Below are positions 63,945-64,000 of a stretch of DNA of 64,000 bases, one piece after another. A program made the translations under genes and the position numbers. The DNA is taken from assembly GCF_024508665.1 (NCBI RefSeq), contig NZ_JANINP010000008.1:1-64000 (forward strand), read 5' to 3'. The notes beneath the pieces are model-generated. The model did not search any database. It saw nothing but the letters and a program-made list of their open reading frames with translations, and was not told the origin of the DNA. This stretch comes from Sphingomonas sp. (GTDB lineage: Bacteria > Pseudomonadota > Alphaproteobacteria > Sphingomonadales > Sphingomonadaceae). Position 1 is the first letter of the stretch. The number at the start of each line of letters is the position of its first letter.

Positions 63945-64000
63945 CTAATGTCCCAACGTCTTCACGATGTGATCGAGCACTGGCGGATAGAGCGGCTGGC
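63945..64000 (-). CDS. C-terminal end of an unidentified protein, partial
   Basis: In the minus strand the last 18 codons read QPLYPPVLDHIVKTLGH before a TAG at 63945-63947. The composition is protein-like and the other two frames are not, but too little is visible to name it. Confidence 0.45.
   Translation of the reverse strand, partial: QPLYPPVLDHIVKTLGH

Overview
The window looks like a chromosome segment from a high-GC alphaproteobacterium of the sphingomonad type (Sphingomonadales). The signs are strong GC bias (about 67% in a counted line of uvrA), a TonB-dependent receptor of the type common in sphingomonads and caulobacters, alphaproteobacterial LexA boxes (GTTC-N7-GTTC), a COQ9-family protein, an ftsE-ftsX-ydcF-plsC block next to a zinc-ribbon protein, and many intergenic palindromic elements. 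No species is assigned.

Layout. 1-3241: the N-terminal ~1080 residues of a giant secreted RTX-type calcium-binding protein, minus strand, running off the left edge. 3473-7715: an AraC-type regulator diverging from uvrA. uvrA has a LexA box just before its start and carries a palindromic element inside its coding sequence, which itself holds a second element. 7716-11133: a visibly AT-richer accessory patch with an OLD-like ATPase/TOPRIM nuclease, a hypothetical ORF and a barstar-like immunity protein. 11134-17019: small housekeeping and envelope genes (GFA protein, Pmp3, TonB-domain protein, glycine-zipper lipoprotein, DUF4126), plus an unknown 146-aa gene directly behind a second LexA box. 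17213-24528: old yellow enzyme, EamA transporter, COQ9, feoAB with a Fur-like box, ssb, a GAF protein, and metW with a GNAT gene. 24525-33514: metX, a Tat-exported amine oxidase, hisC-tyrA, plsC-ydcF-ftsX-ftsE, and a zinc-ribbon protein. 33637-33723: tRNA-Leu(GAG), followed by a GAF-GGDEF-EAL gene.

35960-58489 is a coherent uronate/pectin-type catabolic island. Its minus-strand arm is uxaA, a UxuB-type reductase, a 2-keto-acid hydratase-like protein and a hexuronate MFS transporter. A LacI-family regulator diverges from that arm. Its plus-strand arm is uxaC, kduI, kduD, kdgK and a carboxylesterase. After these come a secreted cupin, a TonB-dependent receptor with a downstream esterase, a DUF885 protein, and a 1273-aa secreted LamG protein of unknown function. 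Seven copies of a near-palindromic motif, TGACACCGGTTACCA or close variants, sit upstream of these transcription units and tie them into one apparent regulon. The pathway logic is outer-membrane uptake by the receptor, extracytoplasmic de-esterification, transport by the MFS protein, and convergence of saturated uronates (UxaC, reductase, UxaA) and unsaturated uronates (KduI, KduD) on 2-keto-3-deoxygluconate, which KdgK phosphorylates.

58855-61782 is a compact methionine-salvage operon (mtnB-mtnD-mtnC-mtnA), followed by prs, a small secreted protein and the C-terminal end of a minus-strand gene at the right edge.

The most unusual signals are the operator-defined uronate regulon with its unknown giant protein and an apparent operator-terminator scar, the SOS-box-controlled unknown gene at 13801, the nested palindromes inside uvrA, and the OLD/barstar accessory patch.
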